Below, in pieces: positions 40,361-45,302 of a stretch of 45,302 nt of DNA. Source of the DNA: Methylococcales bacterium (lineage in GTDB: Bacteria; Pseudomonadota; Gammaproteobacteria; Methylococcales; Methylomonadaceae). The notes under the pieces were generated by a model, which was given only the letters and a program-made list of their open reading frames with translations, did not search any database and was not told where the DNA came from. How positions within the stretch are numbered: position 1 is the stretch's first letter; each line of letters starts with the position of its first letter. The stretch is taken from contig JAQTXN010000003.1 in NCBI GenBank assembly GCA_028688755.1, forward strand, positions 1 through 45,302, read 5' to 3'. The position numbers were made by a program, and so were the translations under genes.

Positions 40361-42973
40361 ATGAACTCAATCCGCTGTATCTTTAGCCAATTAACAGGCG
40401 TTTGGAGTCGTTCCATTCGCCGCCAATTGGCGTGGTCATTTTCACTCGTGTCACTTATCGTCATTTTGGGTGCAGGGTATTTTCTGTTCTCTTTTCAACA
40501 AAATTTTCTTTACACGCAAAATACAAAAAGAGCCTTTGATATAGCTCGAACACTTTCATTTAGCAGTTCATCGTGGGTGTTAGCCAATGATGTGGAAGGT
40601 TTGCAAGAAGTGTTGAAAGGGGCAATGGGAATCACAGACCTTAAATTTGCTGTCGTGATTTCACCAAGCGGCGAAGTGTTAGCGGCAACAAAACCTGAGT
40701 ATATCGGGCAATTTTTCAACGATGAAATTAGTCAAAAATTATTAAGATTACCTAGCAAGCCACAAATTTTGCTCGATGAATACAATCTTATTGATATTGC
40801 CGTCCCCATTGAAGTGAGTAATAACTTTATTGGCTGGGTGCGAGTTGAACTTACGCGAGACACCTCAAATGCGAATTTGCAAAAAATTGCTTTGGCAGGT
40901 TTGGGCATTGCCGTGTTGTTTGTGTTGCTCATTACCGTTATTGCGACAGGATTAGCACGGCGATTAACAAAGGGCTTAGACAAGTTAGCAAAAGTTGCCA
41001 ATGATGCAGAGCATGGGCTTGAATTCAAACGCGAAGAGGTTAAACGTTGCGATGAAATTGGCTTACTTGCGACGCATTTATACCGAATGCTTGATGCGAT
41101 TGAAGAAGGAAAAAAAGCACAGATTGAAAATACGGCAAAATTACGCGCCATATTTGAAACGTTGCATGATTTGGTTTGGCTTAAAAATGCAGATGGCGTT
41201 TATCTGGCGTGTAATCCGATGTTTGAGCGTTTTTTTGGGGCGAAAGAATCTGAAATTGTCGGAAAAACAGATTACGATTTTGTTGACCTTGCATTGGCTG
41301 ATTTGTTTCGTGCCAATGATAACCACGCCATAGCGGCGATGAAATCGGTGATGAACGAAGAATGGGTAACGTTCGCTGACGATGGCACTCGTGCGTTACT
41401 CGAAACCGTTAAAACGCCTATGTATGACGCTGACGGGCATTTGATTGGTGTGCTAGGTATTGGTCGAGACATTACTCAGCGCAAACAAGCTGAAGCCGAA
41501 TTGAAACAACACCGAGATCATCTTGAAAATTTGGTTGAAGAACGAACTGCCGATTTAATCATTGCAAAAGAAGCTGCTGAAGCCGCAAATATCGCTAAAA
41601 GCACGTTTATTGCGACAATGAGTCATGAATTACGCACGCCGTTGAATGCGGTTTTGGGATTTTCAGAACTGATGAGCCGCGATGAAGCCACTACAGAATC
41701 GCAAAAAGAAACACTCGGTATTATCAATCGCAGTGGGGCGCATTTACTGAATATGATTAACGACGTGTTGGATATTTCTAAAATTGAAGCAGGTCGTCTT
41801 GATGTCGATATTCGAGCCTTCGATTTAATCAAATTATTAAACGATATTGGCGAAATGATTAACGTGCGAGCAGCCAGCAAACAGTTAGGTTTTTCTGTAA
41901 ATCTCGCGGCAGATATACAACGTTTCGTTAAATCAGACTGTGGCAAATTGCGGCAAGTGCTTATCAATTTGCTCGGCAATGCGGTTAAATTTACCAAACA
42001 TGGCGAAGTGTCGTTGAATGCTCACACGGAATTCTACTCATCACTTGATACCTTGATGTTGGTAATCGAAGTGACTGATAGCGGCGTAGGCATTCCTGAA
42101 AACAAACTCGAAGAATTGTTCAAACCGTTTGTGCAATTGGTTCAAGAAAATGCCGATGTAAAAGGCACGGGACTAGGTTTGGCGATTTCTAAATCGCTGA
42201 TTGAACTCATGGGCGGGCATATCAGTGTAAGCAGTGTGTTAGGCGAAGGTTCTACATTTAAAATTGAATTGCCTGTTGCTGTAGCAAGCCTTTCTGATAT
42301 TGCGGCAGAAGAAAATTATCGTGACGTTAAAAGTCTTGCGCCAGACCAGCCGAACTGGCGATTACTCGTTGTCGATGACAGTGTAGATAACCGATTATTG
42401 CTCGTTACGATGCTTGCAAATATAGGTTTCCAAGTGCGTGAGGCTGAAAATGGTCAAGAAGCCATTAACGTATTTAAACAATGGCAGCCCGATTTGATTT
42501 GGATGGATATGCGTATGCCCGTCATGGACGGTTATGAATCAACGAGCAACATTCGGCAACTTGCAGGCGGCGACAAAGTGAAAATTATCGCTTTGACTGC
42601 CAGTGCCTTCATCGACCAACATAATGATATTATCAAAGCGGGTTGTGATGCGGTATTGCATAAGCCGTTTCATATTCCTGAAATTTTTGCCGCATTGAGC
42701 AATCAATTGGGCGTTAAATTTATTTACCAAGATGCGCCTGTCACGGCAATATCACCCACTTCAAAACTCACAGCTGACATGATGGCAACGTTACCAGTGG
42801 AATTACGAGAAGAATTAAACGAAGCAACGTTAGCACTTGATACCGATGACATTGAGGCGGTCATTGTGAAAATTCGCATACTGGAACCTGAAATTGCAGA
42901 CAGTTTAGAGGCATTAGCAAAAGGTTATCAATTTGACCAAATTATTCAGCTTATTGAAGCCATGAATGGATAA
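40361..42973 (+). CDS. Hybrid sensor histidine kinase: TM-sensor-HAMP-PAS-HisKA-HATPase-REC
   Basis: [87 protein letters not shown]...[15 protein letters not shown]. Confidence 0.93.
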   Translation: MNSIRCIFSQLTGVWSRSIRRQLAWSFSLVSLIVILGAGYFLFSFQQNFLYTQNTKRAFDIARTLSFSSSSWVLANDVEGLQEVLKGAMGITDLKFAVVISPSGEVLAATKPEYIGQFFNDEISQKLLRLPSKPQILLDEYNLIDIAVPIEVSNNFIGWVRVELTRDTSNANLQKIALAGLGIAVLFVLLITVIATGLARRLTKGLDKLAKVANDAEHGLEFKREEVKRCDEIGLLATHLYRMLDAIEEGKKAQIENTAKLRAIFETLHDLVWLKNADGVYLACNPMFERFFGAKESEIVGKTDYDFVDLALADLFRANDNHAIAAMKSVMNEEWVTFADDGTRALLETVKTPMYDADGHLIGVLGIGRDITQRKQAEAELKQHRDHLENLVEERTADLIIAKEAAEAANIAKSTFIATMSHELRTPLNAVLGFSELMSRDEATTESQKETLGIINRSGAHLLNMINDVLDISKIEAGRLDVDIRAFDLIKLLNDIGEMINVRAASKQLGFSVNLAADIQRFVKSDCGKLRQVLINLLGNAVKFTKHGEVSLNAHTEFYSSLDTLMLVIEVTDSGVGIPENKLEELFKPFVQLVQENADVKGTGLGLAISKSLIELMGGHISVSSVLGEGSTFKIELPVAVASLSDIAAEENYRDVKSLAPDQPNWRLLVVDDSVDNRLLLVTMLANIGFQVREAENGQEAINVFKQWQPDLIWMDMRMPVMDGYESTSNIRQLAGGDKVKIIALTASAFIDQHNDIIKAGCDAVLHKPFHIPEIFAALSNQLGVKFIYQDAPVTAISPTSKLTADMMATLPVELREELNEATLALDTDDIEAVIVKIRILEPEIADSLEALAKGYQFDQIIQLIEAMNG

Positions 42974-42978
42974 AAATT

Positions 42979-45302
42979 ATGAACAAAGATTTATCTGCGT
43001 TTACCAACAGCCTAAGACTAACGATGGGGATGTTCATGGTCGTGGCGGTTACGTTTAGTGTTTATGTCTATTCAGAAAAACGAATTGATCGCGCCAATGA
43101 ATTGCGCTTGCAATCTTATCTATTCGCTGACGAATTACGTCAATCTTCGGACGACTTGACACGCATGGTGCGTAGTTATGTGATGACGGGTGATAAAAGC
43201 TATAAACAGCATTATGTAGAAATTATGGACATTCGTGATGGTAAGAAACCGCGTCCTGTCGATTACAACAATATCTATTGGGATTTGGTGTTTTCCGATG
43301 ATGTGCGCCCATCACCGAGCGGTGAATCTATCCCTTTGTTAGAACTTATGCGTGAGATGGGTTTTTCTGAAAAAGAATTTTCCTTGCTTGCACAAGCCAA
43401 AGCGAACTCCGATGCACTCACGAATGCTGAATTTTCGGCAATGGCATTGATTGAATCAACCACCCCTTCTACCGAAGAAAATTTGCACAAAGCATTTGAT
43501 TTACTGTTTGACGAATCTTATCACCGCGCGAAAGCAGAAATCATGCGCCCCATCCACGAGTTTTACCAAATGATGGATGCTCGAACTTTAAAAGCCGTTC
43601 ATTCCTCTGAAAATGTAGCAACGATGGTGCGAATAACACTTATCGCATTTGGTCTTCTTCTCGCTTATACGTTACGACTTTCTTATCGTGCGTTATATAA
43701 AACATTAGGTTGCTCTGTGGGGGAATTAAAACAATTGATTGTTCGTTTGGGCAGTGGCGATTTTTCGTCACCAATTCCTGTTGATAAAAACAAAAAAAAC
43801 AGTGTGTTAAGTTGGTTGTCTGAAACGCAAATCAACCTTTTCCGCATCGATACCGAGCGTAAGCAAGCCGAAATTGAACTCAAAAAATACCACGACAATC
43901 TTGAAAAATTGGTCGAGGAGCGAACGCTTGCACTTTCTGCTGCAAAAGAAGCCGCAGAAGCGGCAAATATCGCTAAAAGTACGTTTATTGCGACGATGAG
44001 TCATGAATTACGCACACCACTTAATGCGATTTTAGGTTTTTCGGAGCTGATGAGTCGCGATGAATTGACTAACGAGGCACAAAAAGACACGCTTAGCATT
44101 ATCAATCGAAGCGGCGCACATCTACTCAGTATGATTAACGACGTGTTAGACATTTCAAAAATTGAAGCAGGGCGACTTGAGGTGGATATTCAAGCGTTTG
44201 ATTTAATCAAGTTACTCAATGAAATTGGTGAAATGATTAACGTACGAGCGCAAAGTAAGCAGTTATTTTTTAGCGTAGAGCTTGCCGCAGACATCCAACG
44301 TTTTGTGAAATCTGACAGTGGCAAATTGCGGCAAGTGTTAATCAATTTACTGGGCAATGCGATTAAATTTACCGAAAAAGGTGAGGTCAGATTACACGCT
44401 TGCACCATGCCATCTGAATCGGTTGATAGATTATTACTGGTGATTGAAATCATTGATAGTGGCGTAGGCATTCCCGCAGATAGGCTCGATGAACTTTTCA
44501 AGCCATTTGTGCAATTGGTTCAAGAAAATGCGGATGTAAAAGGAACAGGCTTAGGTCTCGCTATTTCCAAATCATTGATTGAGCTAATGGGCGGACAAAT
44601 TAGCGTAAGCAGTGTGCTTGGTTTGGGTTCGACATTTAGAATTGAATTGCCTGTTGCACCTGCAACACTTACCGACATTTCTACTGAAGAGAATTATCGC
44701 GCCGTGCAAAGCCTTGCGCCAGCTCAACCAAATTGGCGATTACTCGTCGTTGATGACAGTGTGGATAATCGCTTGTTATTGGTTTCCATGTTAGTTGGCG
44801 TAGGTTTTCAAGTGCGTGAAGCGGAAAATGGTTTAGAAGCCATTGAGGTGTTTAAACAATGGCAACCGCATTTGATTTGGATGGATATGCGAATGCCGAT
44901 TATGGATGGTTACGAAGCGACGGGGAAAATTCGCCAACTTGTCGGCGGTGATAAAGTAAAAATTATTGCGTTAACTGCCAGCGCGTTTGTTGAACAACAT
45001 CGTGACATTGTTAATGCGGGTTGTGATGCCGTGTTGCACAAACCGTTTCATATTCCCGAAATTTTTGCGGCATTAAGTAAGCAGTTAGGCGTTAAATTTA
45101 TTTATGAAAATGCGCCTGTTACTGCCTCATCACCTACGTCGAACATTACAGCTGACATGGTGGCAACATTGCCAGTAGCATTGCAAGAAGAATTACATGA
45201 AGCAACGTTGACACTCGATACCGAAGCAATCGATGCCGTTATTGTGAAAATTCGCGCTCTCGAACCTGAAATGGCGGACAGTTTAGAGGCATTAGCAAAA
45301 GG
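42979..45302 (+). CDS. Second hybrid sensor histidine kinase, truncated by window end
   Basis: ATG 42979, open to window edge (absent from the ORF track); TM + periplasmic DELRQSSDDLTRMVRSYVMTGD...; HisKA-HATPase-REC near-identical to the upstream kinase. Confidence 0.92.
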   Translation, partial: MNKDLSAFTNSLRLTMGMFMVVAVTFSVYVYSEKRIDRANELRLQSYLFADELRQSSDDLTRMVRSYVMTGDKSYKQHYVEIMDIRDGKKPRPVDYNNIYWDLVFSDDVRPSPSGESIPLLELMREMGFSEKEFSLLAQAKANSDALTNAEFSAMALIESTTPSTEENLHKAFDLLFDESYHRAKAEIMRPIHEFYQMMDARTLKAVHSSENVATMVRITLIAFGLLLAYTLRLSYRALYKTLGCSVGELKQLIVRLGSGDFSSPIPVDKNKKNSVLSWLSETQINLFRIDTERKQAEIELKKYHDNLEKLVEERTLALSAAKEAAEAANIAKSTFIATMSHELRTPLNAILGFSELMSRDELTNEAQKDTLSIINRSGAHLLSMINDVLDISKIEAGRLEVDIQAFDLIKLLNEIGEMINVRAQSKQLFFSVELAADIQRFVKSDSGKLRQVLINLLGNAIKFTEKGEVRLHACTMPSESVDRLLLVIEIIDSGVGIPADRLDELFKPFVQLVQENADVKGTGLGLAISKSLIELMGGQISVSSVLGLGSTFRIELPVAPATLTDISTEENYRAVQSLAPAQPNWRLLVVDDSVDNRLLLVSMLVGVGFQVREAENGLEAIEVFKQWQPHLIWMDMRMPIMDGYEATGKIRQLVGGDKVKIIALTASAFVEQHRDIVNAGCDAVLHKPFHIPEIFAALSKQLGVKFIYENAPVTASSPTSNITADMVATLPVALQEELHEATLTLDTEAIDAVIVKIRALEPEMADSLEALAK

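Overview
A 45.3 kb AT-rich chromosomal window, probably gammaproteobacterial (inferred from gene content only; taxon not proven). It is densely coding. I see no rRNA, tRNA, CRISPR array, transposase, integrase or phage module. Housekeeping genes include sixA, CHAD, CDF transporter, clpS, deaD, ctaA/COX15, ygfZ, folA, asparaginase, coaD, rsmB, hypD/hypC, ileS, lspA and cobO. Signal transduction is unusually rich: (i) a RegB/RegA (PrrB/PrrA) redox system; (ii) a compact ~8.4 kb plus-strand operon with a CarH/LitR-like MerR-B12 regulator carrying both cobalamin motifs, a CheB-CheR-PAS fusion, a PAS-GGDEF-EAL protein split by an apparent 1-nt frameshift, and a REC-PAS-PAS-histidine kinase; (iii) an MCP with a C-terminal CZB domain and a DWEEF tether, plus a nearby CheZ-like protein; (iv) a PhnD-like lipoprotein followed by two tandem hybrid kinases that share their C-terminal halves but not their sensor halves. 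Other points of interest are two near-identical palindromes (TGCGACRATTTGTCGCAT) resembling RegA/RegR boxes, a membrane-embedded MutS-like ATPase, an uncalled 36-aa membrane miniprotein, an orphan terminator suggesting a small RNA, and near-identical terminator hairpins flanking a hypothetical gene. The best candidate for an undescribed system is the B12/light-regulator + CheBR + c-di-GMP operon. All assignments come from reading motifs; no searches were run.
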